The position numbers and the translations under genes are program-made. This document shows positions 19,063 to 27,261 of a DNA stretch of 64,000 nt, in pieces. The DNA is taken from the NCBI GenBank assembly GCA_020186115.1, contig WSYJ01000138.1, forward strand, positions 186,001 to 250,000. Reading direction: 5' to 3'. Origin of the DNA: Histomonas meleagridis. Taxonomy: Eukaryota > Parabasalia > Tritrichomonadida > Dientamoebidae. The notes under the pieces were generated by a model that saw only the letters and a program-made list of their open reading frames with translations, had not been told where the DNA came from and ran no database searches. Position 1 is the stretch's first letter. Every line of letters begins with the position of its first letter.

Positions 19063-20019
19063 TTATGACTCATTACTTTTTCGATATATTTCAATTGCTA
19101 ACTTGAGTTTTTCGCTTTCTCGCTTGGCCTTATTATTTGCAAGTCGAATATCTTCGAGTTCTCGCATTCGTTCTTCCACTTTTCTTTGTATTTGCATTGT
19201 TCTCTCTTTGATCATTTTCAGCTTCTTTTCAGTATCAGCACGAATAGCTGCAGCTTCAGCACAATCTGCTTCGTTTGCAATTTCTTCAATCTTACGATCT
19301 GACCATTTACATATTTCTCTTTCGATTTCACGTTGCTTCATCCTTAGAACTTCTGAGTCTTTTTCAAATTGTACATAAAGATCCGCCGTCTTTTTCTTTA
19401 GGTCAGATTCAAGTTCAACGCGAATTTTCTCAAGTTCAGTTTCATGACGCCGTAGAGTGTCACTTTTTACTTGCGAAAGTTCTGTTGAACGAAAAATTTC
19501 AAGTCGCGAATTAAGTTCTTTCTGGAACTTGATCTCGTAATCGCGATCAATGGTCTCAAGACCACGCCTAAGTTGATCTTCACTTGATTGCATACGTGTA
19601 AATTGCCTTTTTTTACGAATTTGTAATTCAACAGCTTCTAATTTAGAAGAAATGTCATCTGATTCTTTTTGTATTGAAGCATTAGATCGAGATTTATAAT
19701 CTAATAAAAGCTCAGAAATAAGGCCAGGCTGATCATCAATTTGAAGTGATTTTATCATTTCTTTTCGAGACATTTGATGTAATTTAGACTCAGCATAAAA
19801 AATTGATGCAGAACTTTGAAATCCATTGGATAAAAGAAATTCAAAAATTATGTTGTTTGCAATTTCTGATTCTTCAGTTATTGGTCTTTTTGTTTCAATT
19901 TTTCCATTCGAATTGAGCTGATCACAAATCTCCATCTTAAGTTGTGCTTTTAAACTTGGTATTAAGTTCGTTTGAGAAATTTCTTCTAAGAGTATTTTCC
20001 TTTCTTTGTTAACATCCAT
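19063..20019 (-). CDS. OFD1-like LisH/coiled-coil centriolar protein
   Basis: 318 residues. The N-terminal segment LLEEISQTNLIPSLKAQLKM resembles the OFD1 start (Leu-rich helix, then LKTQLRNQL type). A LisH motif follows at about 50-82 (IIFEFLLSNGFQSSASIFYA), and from about 110 to the end there is a long charged coiled coil (heptads rich in Glu, Lys, Arg, Leu). OFD1/FOP/FOR20 family proteins sit at centriole or basal-body distal ends and at satellites; in a trichomonad it would belong to the basal-body complex of the flagella (inference). It is shorter than animal OFD1 (about 1000 aa) and ends inside the coiled coil. The ATG at 20019 has AACGGTC 10 bp upstream. Another LisH coiled-coil protein is possible. 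Confidence 0.65.
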   Translation of the reverse strand: MDVNKERKILLEEISQTNLIPSLKAQLKMEICDQLNSNGKIETKRPITEESEIANNIIFEFLLSNGFQSSASIFYAESKLHQMSRKEMIKSLQIDDQPGLISELLLDYKSRSNASIQKESDDISSKLEAVELQIRKKRQFTRMQSSEDQLRRGLETIDRDYEIKFQKELNSRLEIFRSTELSQVKSDTLRRHETELEKIRVELESDLKKKTADLYVQFEKDSEVLRMKQREIEREICKWSDRKIEEIANEADCAEAAAIRADTEKKLKMIKERTMQIQRKVEERMRELEDIRLANNKAKRESEKLKLAIEIYRKSNES

Positions 20020-20083
20020 TGGAAACTCTGACCGTTAATTTAAATAAACGTCCGCCAAGAGATTTAAACTACATTTTTTTTCC
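20020..20083. promoter_or_regulatory. 64-bp divergent promoter OFD1-like / RanBD
   Basis: GACCGTTAA (20030-20038), AACGGTC toward the OFD1-like gene, lies about 10 bp from its ATG. TAAACGTCCG (20045-20054) lies about 30 bp before the ATG at 20084. The whole spacer is only 64 bp, so both genes must share it. Confidence 0.5.
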
Positions 20084-20746
20084 ATGGCATCTGTAAATGG
20101 TTGGGGTTCAGCTGCTCAGAATTTTGTAAATCCATTTTCTAATGTCACCAAATCCTGGGATACCCCAGCTAATGTTGACGTACTATCTGTATTTTCAATA
20201 GAAGATTTTTCAGTCAAGTTTCATTTTGGAACAGGGAAATTATTTACAGGCAAAACTAAACCTGATTCTCCCTTTACAAAAACAACAGTTAATGTACCAC
20301 TTGTTTTCAATATGCCAAATCAACCTGTTATGCAAGAAAAAGAAGAAGAGACTGATAGTTCATTCAAAATGCAACTCGTAGAAACAAAAACAGGTGAAGA
20401 AGAAGATGAAATTCTCTTCCAAAAGAAAGCTCGTTTATTTGAAGTTCGTATAAATGAAGAAGGTAAAGGAGAAAATGTTGAAATTGCTTTAGACATACTT
20501 CATTTCAACAAATGTAGCGGATTCTACAGGATTGTCATGAGACGAGGTCAAACATATAATTGTTTAAATGCCCGAGTATTCAAAGAAATGAATCCAAAAC
20601 AAACAGGAAAGAACAAAAATTTCATACGCTTTTTAATGATTGATGAAGATAAGAAAGCTAAAACGAAACTTATTCAACTCGAAACGAAAGAAGATGCAGA
20701 TGAACTTATGGGATTATGGCAAAAAGCTATAAGTGAAATTAACTAA
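20084..20746 (+). CDS. Ran-binding domain nucleoporin-like protein (NUP50/Yrb2 type)
   Basis: 220 residues. The C-terminal half (about 100-220) is a RanBP1/RanBD domain: EDEILFQKKARLFEVRI (the acidic-to-ARLF entry strand), ALDILHFNKCSGFYRIVMRR (the strand holding the YRIVMR motif) and a C-terminal helix ending LMGLWQKAISEI. The N-terminal half is low in charge and rich in Ser, Phe, Asn and Pro (NPFSNVTKSW), without FG dipeptides. The typical Trp-Lys-Glu motif of strong Ran binders is not obvious, so Ran affinity may be reduced. Expected place is the nuclear pore or nucleoplasm, binding RanGTP in import or export. The ATG at 20084 has a strong divergent-promoter context. Confidence 0.8.
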   Translation: MASVNGWGSAAQNFVNPFSNVTKSWDTPANVDVLSVFSIEDFSVKFHFGTGKLFTGKTKPDSPFTKTTVNVPLVFNMPNQPVMQEKEEETDSSFKMQLVETKTGEEEDEILFQKKARLFEVRINEEGKGENVEIALDILHFNKCSGFYRIVMRRGQTYNCLNARVFKEMNPKQTGKNKNFIRFLMIDEDKKAKTKLIQLETKEDADELMGLWQKAISEIN

Positions 20747-20972
20747 TGACTTAATAAACTTATTCAACATAAAAATCATAATTAATGCAATTCAATTGAT
20801 TTTTTTTAAATTAAATATAGAGAAGAAAAGCATATAAAAGAAAATCTGTTCGCAAAAAATCATTAAAATTTTCACCATTACTTTAACAAAATGTTGGAAT
20901 AAGTTCGAAAAATTTCAAGCTAAGGAATTCAGAGACAAATCCGGTTATGCATTCAAATTTGTATCGAACAAT

Positions 20973-21839
20973 TCAATCAGGAACGATGGAAATTATCGAG
21001 CCGTTACACTTCAGCTCCTTTAAAATTTTGTCATTATCTTTAAGATGGCAGCAAGGATACATTTGAAGGGTGAAGGAATTAAGACTCATTCCAGTTAGAG
21101 AAGAAACCTTTTTATAAAGTTCACTTACATTAGCGTTCTCTGAGATTTGTAATAAAAATCGTTTCTTGTTTGTGGTTTGAATCATTAAGCTAATTGAATT
21201 TTTTTGTTGTTCATCTTCACTTTCGCCCATTTCACATTCACTATGTGAAGATGAAACAATAAATTCTTGACCTATATCTATATCATTTATATTTATGTTA
21301 TTTGGACATGAATTAATGAATGGATGAAGAATATTAGGAATTTCATTTGGTGAATTCAATGAAAATTTTTTCGGATTATCAGAGCTAGAAGGATCAATAA
21401 TAAGTATACATGGAACCCTATGTACAGCATATTTATTTTTAACCCATTTTCCATCTTCTTCAGTTAAACTAATTTCTAATTTTTCAAATACATGATCAAT
21501 GGAAGAATCAAGTAATGGGATCTTTAGTGACTCGCTAGATAAGTAAATACACAGTAATTTCCCTTTTTCTTTGGCAATTGTTAAAGCCTCTAAAAATCTA
21601 GAGTTTGATAATGTTACAAGAAAGCTTTCTTTAAAAGGTAGCTCTGTGCTTGTAGGGATTATCTCCTCTTTATGTTCATTATTCTGAGTTTCAATAATAT
21701 CACCAAAATAAAATTGTAATGCTTTTTCAATATCCCAATCTGCACCAATCAAAATATCTGATGCAACCTCTATGGGGCAATTAGTAGTATTTACAAATTT
21801 TGAGATAAGCTCGTCATGATCCAATTCTTTGCTTCCCAT
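20973..21839 (-). CDS. UBA-UAS-UBX protein, p97/Cdc48 cofactor (UBXN7/Ubx5-like)
   Basis: 288 residues. An N-terminal UBA-like helix triplet (about 10-48, LISKFVNTTNCPIEVASDIL, then WDIEKALQFYFG) is followed by a thioredoxin-like UAS domain (about 70-180, GKLLCIYLSSESLKIPLL with VPCILIIDP strand). A C-terminal UBX ubiquitin fold follows (about 212-288, ISLMIQTTNKKRFLLQISEN and SLTGMSLNSFTLQMYPC). The order UBA-UAS-UBX is that of UBXN7/Ubx5, which links ubiquitylated substrates and cullin ligases to the p97/Cdc48 ATPase. The FPR turn typical of UBX p97-binding loops is not obvious here, so p97 affinity may be altered. It is cytosolic or nuclear, with its ATG at 21839. Confidence 0.8.
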   Translation of the reverse strand: MGSKELDHDELISKFVNTTNCPIEVASDILIGADWDIEKALQFYFGDIIETQNNEHKEEIIPTSTELPFKESFLVTLSNSRFLEALTIAKEKGKLLCIYLSSESLKIPLLDSSIDHVFEKLEISLTEEDGKWVKNKYAVHRVPCILIIDPSSSDNPKKFSLNSPNEIPNILHPFINSCPNNININDIDIGQEFIVSSSHSECEMGESEDEQQKNSISLMIQTTNKKRFLLQISENANVSELYKKVSSLTGMSLNSFTLQMYPCCHLKDNDKILKELKCNGSIISIVPD

Positions 21840-21916
21840 TTTTTCTGTGAATTTTTTAACACACCAGTGAATTTAAGAAACAAGAAAAAATTGATCGAAA
21901 AGAATAAATTTTAATC

Positions 21917-22492
21917 TTATGTTAAACTATCAATCTGTTGCTGTATTTTTTCAATTTCTTGATAGAACTTAGAAAGTCCTTCGTGGTCAAATTGAATTGA
22001 AATAGGTTTTTCATTGTTGAGATTTAGATCTAATAACATAACTGGATCACGTGTCACACCAACGTTTTGTTCTGCTGTTTTGAGGTTAAGTCGCCATGAG
22101 GTGCTTTCGAGAGTTGTACCAGATATCGTTCTTTGCTTTAAAGTTTCTATTAAATTGTCACCTTCAGCATCCCAAACTGCACTAAAACATTCTGCTGTGG
22201 ATTCGTTTGCTCCACATTGAGAAGCATAAACTTGAGTTTTTTCGGAGTCAAATGAAAAGCATGCTGCTTGCTGAAGAACATATAAACATGAGGAAAACAT
22301 AGCATCGAATTCTGTTGGTGTCATTTCAAATTGTTCTAAGAGGATTTGAACTTCATCTTCGGAAAAAGGCGATGGATTTTGTGTTTCCAAAGCAATTGCA
22401 AGTCTTCGCAGAATTTGTGCAAACTGCCTTGGTTGAATCTTCTCAGGAATTTTTAGCGCCGCTTGAAGTTGTGAATTTGATTGATCGCTCAT
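21917..22492 (-). CDS. COMM-domain protein
   Basis: 191 residues from the ATG at 22492 (MSDQSNSQLQAALKIPEKIQ). An N-terminal helical HN domain is followed at about 125-191 by the COMM domain, recognisable by LESTSWRLNLKTAEQNVG (the conserved Trp strand), PVMLLDLNLNNEKPISIQFD (beta strands) and the final helix KFYQEIEKIQQQIDSL. COMMD proteins assemble into a hetero-decamer within the Commander complex, which recycles membrane cargo from endosomes. I cannot assign which of the ten paralogues this is; COMMD9 and COMMD10 are candidates. The frame extends to a GTG at 22513, but the ATG is preferred. Confidence 0.8.
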   Translation of the reverse strand: MSDQSNSQLQAALKIPEKIQPRQFAQILRRLAIALETQNPSPFSEDEVQILLEQFEMTPTEFDAMFSSCLYVLQQAACFSFDSEKTQVYASQCGANESTAECFSAVWDAEGDNLIETLKQRTISGTTLESTSWRLNLKTAEQNVGVTRDPVMLLDLNLNNEKPISIQFDHEGLSKFYQEIEKIQQQIDSLT

Positions 22493-23099
22493 ATTGTAGA
22501 AAACTACTGTCACTTTTCCCTAACCCCAATTAAAGGAGCTGTATATATCAAAAATAAAATTAGTATAAGCAAATTATCTATGGTGGCAACTGTTTAATTT
22601 TGTTAGATACATATCAAAATGCCATGACTGTGGAGAAATTTTTTTATGAAATGATTTTACTATAACATTTTTAATGAAAATTCGATGATTCTAACTTTAA
22701 AATAAAATGCCTGCATGATAGTTAAAATTTTATATAGGGAAAAAGTTTTCGAAGATTTCATATCTATTTTAAATTAATTACTTCTTAAATCAAATGCTCA
22801 CATATTTTCTAGATAGATCATTAAAATTTTTCTATAAAAGACAGCAAATAATTAAAATGATTAAAAAAAAAAAGATAATTATCTTTGAAATGTAAGATTT
22901 TAGAGAATGGTTAATATTTTTTTATTTAAACCAAAATTATGTATTGGCCAATACATTGGAATAAAAAATTGTTCTTATTTGTTGATTTCCACCAGAATGA
23001 TTTTTTTACTTCATCTTTTTTCTCACACTTCAAAGGAAAAACCGCCGACTATCGTATTTAAATTGGCAGTGTTTGTTTGATTTTGCTCTTGGTCAAGCA
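22493..23099. other. intergenic, divergent promoter region
   Basis: 607 bp, AT-rich, upstream of the COMM gene (minus) and RRP36 (plus). AACCGCCGAC near 23040 is of the AACCGC type seen before other starts. GGTCAAGCA just before the RRP36 ATG may be a weak initiator. Nothing else is seen. Confidence 0.4.
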
Positions 23100-23663
23100 A
23101 TGAAAAAATCGAAAGATAAAGAAGAACAAAAAAAGCAAAAAAAACAAAAAGGTGGCCCGCAAGAAATGACAACAAGTAAACCCGGAGGAGCTTACTCTTT
23201 TTTAAATACACAGAATCTTCCGAAATATTTTGATCCACGTTTTTCTGAGCAATGTGGTGAGATGGATAAAATTGGTTTCGTAAAAAACTATTCTTTCCTT
23301 CAACAGAATAGAGAACGAGAAATCAAAGAAATTACAAATGCCATGAAAAATTCTGATAACTCGACAGATCTTGCTGCTTTGAAACGACAAAGGCAATCAC
23401 TTGTTGATCAACAAAAAACGTTTGACACAAAAATCAAAGACGTTGAAGAAAGAATCAGATGGCATCGTGATGAAAAACAAAGGATTCTCGAAGGGAAAAA
23501 GCCATTTTGGCTGGATAAGAAAGCAATGAGAGAAATGGCAGAACAAAAGAAGTTTAATCAACTAAAACAAAGTGGGAAATTGCAAAAATATCTTGCAAAA
23601 AAGCGCAAAAAGCAGGCAGCAAAGGACAAAAAGTTTGGCCTTGGTGCAGGTGGCATATTTTAA
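23100..23663 (+). CDS. RRP36: rRNA biogenesis protein RRP36
   Basis: 187 residues from the ATG at 23100 (MKKSKDKEEQKKQKK). The diagnostic order is complete: DPRF (FDPRFSEQCG), KNYSFLQQNREREIKEI, a charged helical centre, then GKKPFWLDKK, the QSGKLQKYLAKKRKKQAAKD block and a basic Gly-rich end. RRP36 joins the 90S/SSU processome in the nucleolus and is needed for early cleavages of pre-18S rRNA. The protein is somewhat shorter than fungal and animal orthologues because the N-terminal acidic part is small. The reading frame extends back to a TTG at 23073, which I reject as a start. Confidence 0.9.
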   Translation: MKKSKDKEEQKKQKKQKGGPQEMTTSKPGGAYSFLNTQNLPKYFDPRFSEQCGEMDKIGFVKNYSFLQQNREREIKEITNAMKNSDNSTDLAALKRQRQSLVDQQKTFDTKIKDVEERIRWHRDEKQRILEGKKPFWLDKKAMREMAEQKKFNQLKQSGKLQKYLAKKRKKQAAKDKKFGLGAGGIF

Positions 23664-23752
23664 TCGTTTTCAAGAAATTTTAGAGATATACAATAAAATT
23701 TCATATTGTTTTTAACATTAAATTATATCTTTCTTCCATTTGCTCAAATGGG

Positions 23753-24289
23753 CTATGTTAATGCAATGATTAATGGTAAGAAATAACAAAAATTTGCAAA
23801 AATCCAAATAAAAATGTAATCATTAAATGACCAAAATAAGTGGAAGAAAAGAAGAAGCCAAAAGAGGATAAAAAAGAAGTTTCCAATGTTAAAGCTTTCA
23901 ATTGAGTTTTTGATACATTGATAAAAATTTTGGATGAAATAATATATTACTCCAAAAAACGAAGATATTTCTTCAATGGAGTAACGCTTAATCTTTATTT
24001 CTCCTTTTTCTGTTAGATTTTCACTCATAATGAAAGAATAAAATACTTGGATTATAGATCTTCTTAAATTTGTAGCTTGCGTTGTAATAAACAGAGAAAA
24101 GATGATGCTAAGCACCACAGAAGATTTTATAAAAAATATTCCGCCTATAATCAAATTCAAAATCAATAACAAAAAAATAAAATCAAAAGGCCTATTAAAT
24201 AGAAGCACGTCTTCAAGCCGTTCAATAAAATCGCTTCTTTCGTTTAAATATATGTAAATCTGGTGTGAAAAGTTGGCTGCATCATCCAT
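23753..24289 (-). CDS. multi-pass membrane protein, possibly reticulon/ARL6IP1-like
   Basis: 178 residues, very rich in Phe/Ile/Leu. Hydrophobic segments fall at about 33-72 (FIFLLLILNLIIGG to FSLFITT, probably a hairpin of two) and 135-178 (FFFILFWLLLFFHLFWSF to the C-terminus, again a hairpin). A charged loop between them contains EKGEIKIKRYSIEEISSFF. Two long hydrophobic hairpins with a polar linker is the layout of reticulon-homology proteins such as ARL6IP1, which shape tubular ER, but the sequence is too biased to prove it. No cleavable signal peptide; the N-terminus (MDDAANFSHQ) is polar. It converges on RRP36 with a 90-bp gap. Confidence 0.5.
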   Translation of the reverse strand: MDDAANFSHQIYIYLNERSDFIERLEDVLLFNRPFDFIFLLLILNLIIGGIFFIKSSVVLSIIFSLFITTQATNLRRSIIQVFYSFIMSENLTEKGEIKIKRYSIEEISSFFGVIYYFIQNFYQCIKNSIESFNIGNFFFILFWLLLFFHLFWSFNDYIFIWIFANFCYFLPLIIALT

Positions 24290-24334
24290 CCAATTTCAAA
24301 CAAACATAGTCAATTAGTTGGAAAGTGTCAATAA

Positions 24335-25000
24335 ATGGAAGAAAAAACCATAGTAAAATTATTGAAAATAATCAATAAGCTCAAAGAAGATCCCACATAT
24401 GAAGACTTTGTAAATCTCCTTGATCGAGATTATTTTAAACAATATTATGAAATAATTAAAAAGCCAATGTCACTAAATGAAATTATTAAAAAACTTCAAA
24501 AACGCAAATATCACTCAATCTCACAAGTTGATGAAGACATATCTTTGATTTACAGTAATTCAAGTAAATTTAATGGAAGTGAACATCCGGTTACTGCTTT
24601 GGCATATCATCTCAAAGAAAATTACCAAAAAATGAAAAAAGAAGTATTTATCACAATTAGCTCTTTAGTTTCTGAGTATTGCTCTTTAATAGATCAACTT
24701 GATGATAAACTTCGAAATCCACCAAAATCAATTAATTCTAAAGAAATTCAAGTTTTAATTCAGGAAAATATAACTAAAGGAAAGGTTCAACATTCAAACA
24801 TGAAATTACTTCAAGAATCACTTAAATCACTCACAACGCCAGATCAACAATTACAACTTTTGCACATCATAAAAGAGAATGAACCTGATTATGAAACAGA
24901 TCTCAACGACATTACTGTTGACATCCAAAAATTGCAACCGGACACTTTAACTGCTCTTTCGAATTATGTTGAGTCGCAGAGCGGTTCTGCCATGAAATGA
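24335..25000 (+). CDS. short BET-type protein: one bromodomain plus NET (ET) domain
   Basis: 221 residues. Bromodomain about 5-105: DYFKQYYEIIKKPMSLNEI covers the ZA loop with its conserved KPM/L, and SNSSKFNGSEHPV holds the acetyl-lysine-contacting Asn (usual YN replaced by FN). The WPF shelf is replaced (YEDFVNLL). The C-terminal domain (about 150-212) matches the BET extra-terminal domain: LTTPDQQLQLLHIIKENEP, then the ITVDIQKLQPDTLTALSNYV block, close to the family core [20 protein letters not shown]. BET proteins read acetylated histones and recruit transcription machinery through the ET domain. Metazoan BETs have two bromodomains; this one-plus-ET form is minimal. It is divergent from the membrane protein gene, with a 45-bp gap. 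Confidence 0.85.
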   Translation: MEEKTIVKLLKIINKLKEDPTYEDFVNLLDRDYFKQYYEIIKKPMSLNEIIKKLQKRKYHSISQVDEDISLIYSNSSKFNGSEHPVTALAYHLKENYQKMKKEVFITISSLVSEYCSLIDQLDDKLRNPPKSINSKEIQVLIQENITKGKVQHSNMKLLQESLKSLTTPDQQLQLLHIIKENEPDYETDLNDITVDIQKLQPDTLTALSNYVESQSGSAMK

Positions 25001-25421
25001 CGGGGTGCCCCGAAACCGAAACTTTATGTAAATATCTATCATCTTTTTTTTTGAAAAAAATGAGTATTAAAAAGTTTGGCTATAAGCACTGTTAATGAAT
25101 GTTTCTAATTTTCCTTTTGTTGATACGTTCAATCCTCGAAATTCGATTTTTTAAATAATTTAACAAATGTAAATAATGATTGAAATAAAAGTGGCTTGTA
25201 TCGCATATGAAAAAACAATAAAGTCAGAAGTGATAGTTTTGTCTATAGAATTATAGGTATTTATACCAATTTTAACATTAAATGCCTTTGAGACTTATAA
25301 ATAAACGTTTGTATACAAACAATAACTTAAATATATTCAAGATATTCTATGAGATCACTCATTTTAATATAGGTTCAAAACATTTTATTATTTGGTCAGC
25401 ACATTACCAACGACCTGAAAC
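25001..25421. other. intergenic with GC palindrome
   Basis: GGGGTGCCCC at 25002-25011 begins one base after the BET stop codon. The rest is AT-rich upstream sequence of the DUF3447 gene. No other feature is seen. Confidence 0.5.
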
Positions 25422-26543
25422 ATGAGCATTCCAAATGAGAGGGAATCACTTCAATTAGCCATAAAAATAATTACCAATCTAAATCATGAAAATATTAGTC
25501 AGTCAACACTTTCAATAACCAATTTATTTGATAAAAATTATAATTACTCTTTTGATTTTATTATTAGCCAAATGATATATTTTTCATTTAATGCTTTTAT
25601 TAACGATTCTGATACATGTTTAAATTTCATCAAGGAATTAGAAAAAATTGAAGAAGTTAATAAATCCAAAAGGAAAATATTTGATATATTTGCACAAATA
25701 ATTTTAAATAAAAATACACAAGAATCATATTATTTAATTAATAAGATGGTTAAAGAAAATTTAATTGAATTAAATATAATTCAAAATTTGAAAATTCCAT
25801 ATTTTGTCCATTATTTATCAGATGACGAAATTAAAAAAATAATTCAAAAAGAAGAAATTAATAACAACCACGAAGAACTCCTTAAGAATAATTGGGAACT
25901 TCATAAGAAATTAATTAAAGAAGGAGTTAATCCGAATGAAATTGCAAGAATAATTCGAAATGATGAAATAGAAAAACTTCAAGAAATATCATCACAAACA
26001 AAATTCAATTTTAATCAAAAAATTATACCATCACTTTATGAAAGATGTTCATTCATTAACAAATTCCCTATTTCACTTATTAGTTATGCAGCATTTTTCG
26101 GATCAATTCTATGTTTTAAATATTTACTTATGAATGGCGTTAAAGTTTATAAAACAGGTAAATACGCTGTTGCAGGTGGAAACATTGAAATCATTCATTT
26201 ATGCGAACAGAATCATTCATCATTTGAAGGTGCATACGAAATTGCAATTCAATTTTATAGAAATGATATCTTTAAATATCTTTATGAAAACAAATTAGGA
26301 AAAATTCGTGATTTAACAAAATTGGGGAAAATGTGCATTTTATATCATAACTATGAAATACTGACATTCTTAGAAGAAGAAGGTATAAATGTTGACTCAT
26401 CTTTTATTAGTGAGTCAGCAAAAATTGGAAATATATTTCTTGTAAAGTATTTACTTGAATTTCATTTTATTGGATGCAGGAAATTCAGGAAATTTCGAAC
26501 TTGTGAAATATATTTTAGAACTAAATGTAATCGATATCAATGA
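25422..26543 (+). pseudogene. DUF3447/ankyrin-family gene, frameshifted near its 3' end
   Basis: The intact frame encodes 373 residues (MSIPNERESLQLAIKIITNL). It has the N-terminal domain, the core RIIRNDEIEKLQEISSQT, FYERC-like LYERCSFINK, KTGKYAVAGGNIEIIHLCEQ and GNIFLVKYLL. After about 26463 the annotated frame becomes unrelated (CRKFRKFRTCEIYF). The +1 frame from 26464 restores family sequence (ILLDAGNSGNFELVKYILEL, then VIDIND), equivalent to ILVYASKSINTELLKYIL in the gene at 13.9 kb. So there is a one-base insertion (or two-base loss) at about 26460-26470. Downstream ankyrin units continue to 27184. Family function is unknown. Confidence 0.75.
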
Positions 26544-26604
26544 TATTTATTCGTATTGTTTGATGTTTCAAAATAATATCTAAAATTTCTCGAAATTTTT
26601 TAAT

Positions 26605-27184
26605 ACAGCACTTATTTTAGTATCTAAAAATGGTCATACAGAAATAGTTAAATTACTTTTACAGCATAAAGAAATTGATATTAATAATAAAACTAAAATT
26701 TATTATATTAATTTGATATTTCATAATAATATTTGGAAATTATTTCATTTATTTAAAACTTCACTTATGTTTGCATCTCTTAGTGGCCGTAAAAAAATCG
26801 TTAAATTATTACTTCAACATGAAAAAATTAACATAAATGCACAAGATTTTTAATCATATAATTTAATATTTGAATTAATGTATTAATATTTAAAAAGAAA
26901 ATTTAGTAATTGTTTTCAATATTTAAAACATCGTTGATTTTTGCAACTGAAAATAGTAATAGAGAAATAGTTAAATTACTTCTTAAACATAAAGATATTG
27001 ATATTAATATCAAAGATATTTTTAATGAACAATTAAAAATTATTTAAATGATTTTGGATTTCAAAATAATATTCGAAAATTATTCCCCATATTTTGGACA
27101 GCCATTACGTATGCAACAGAAAATTCTGATGATGAAATATATGAAATGCTTCATGAAAAACAAGAAACAGTTAATAAAATGTAA
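26605..27184 (+). other. four ankyrin units separated by stop-containing linkers
   Basis: Units begin at 26605, 26758, 26928 and 27098. The first three are exactly 90 nt and read as ankyrin, e.g. NGHTEIVKLLLQHKEIDINN. The last ends in a normal stop at 27182-27184. Linkers before them are 60, 63, 80 and 80 nt (26545-26604, 26695-26757, 26848-26927, 27018-27097) and contain stops. Three of the four share the core TTTCAAAATAATAT or a close variant with linkers of the array at 16.0-16.2 kb. Same architecture as the array at 15.2 kb. Confidence 0.7.
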
Positions 27185-27261
27185 ATATTCCAAATAAACA
27201 AATTTTTACATGTAAATCTTTTTGACTATTTTATGAATTTCGTTTTTTGGGAATAGCAAAC

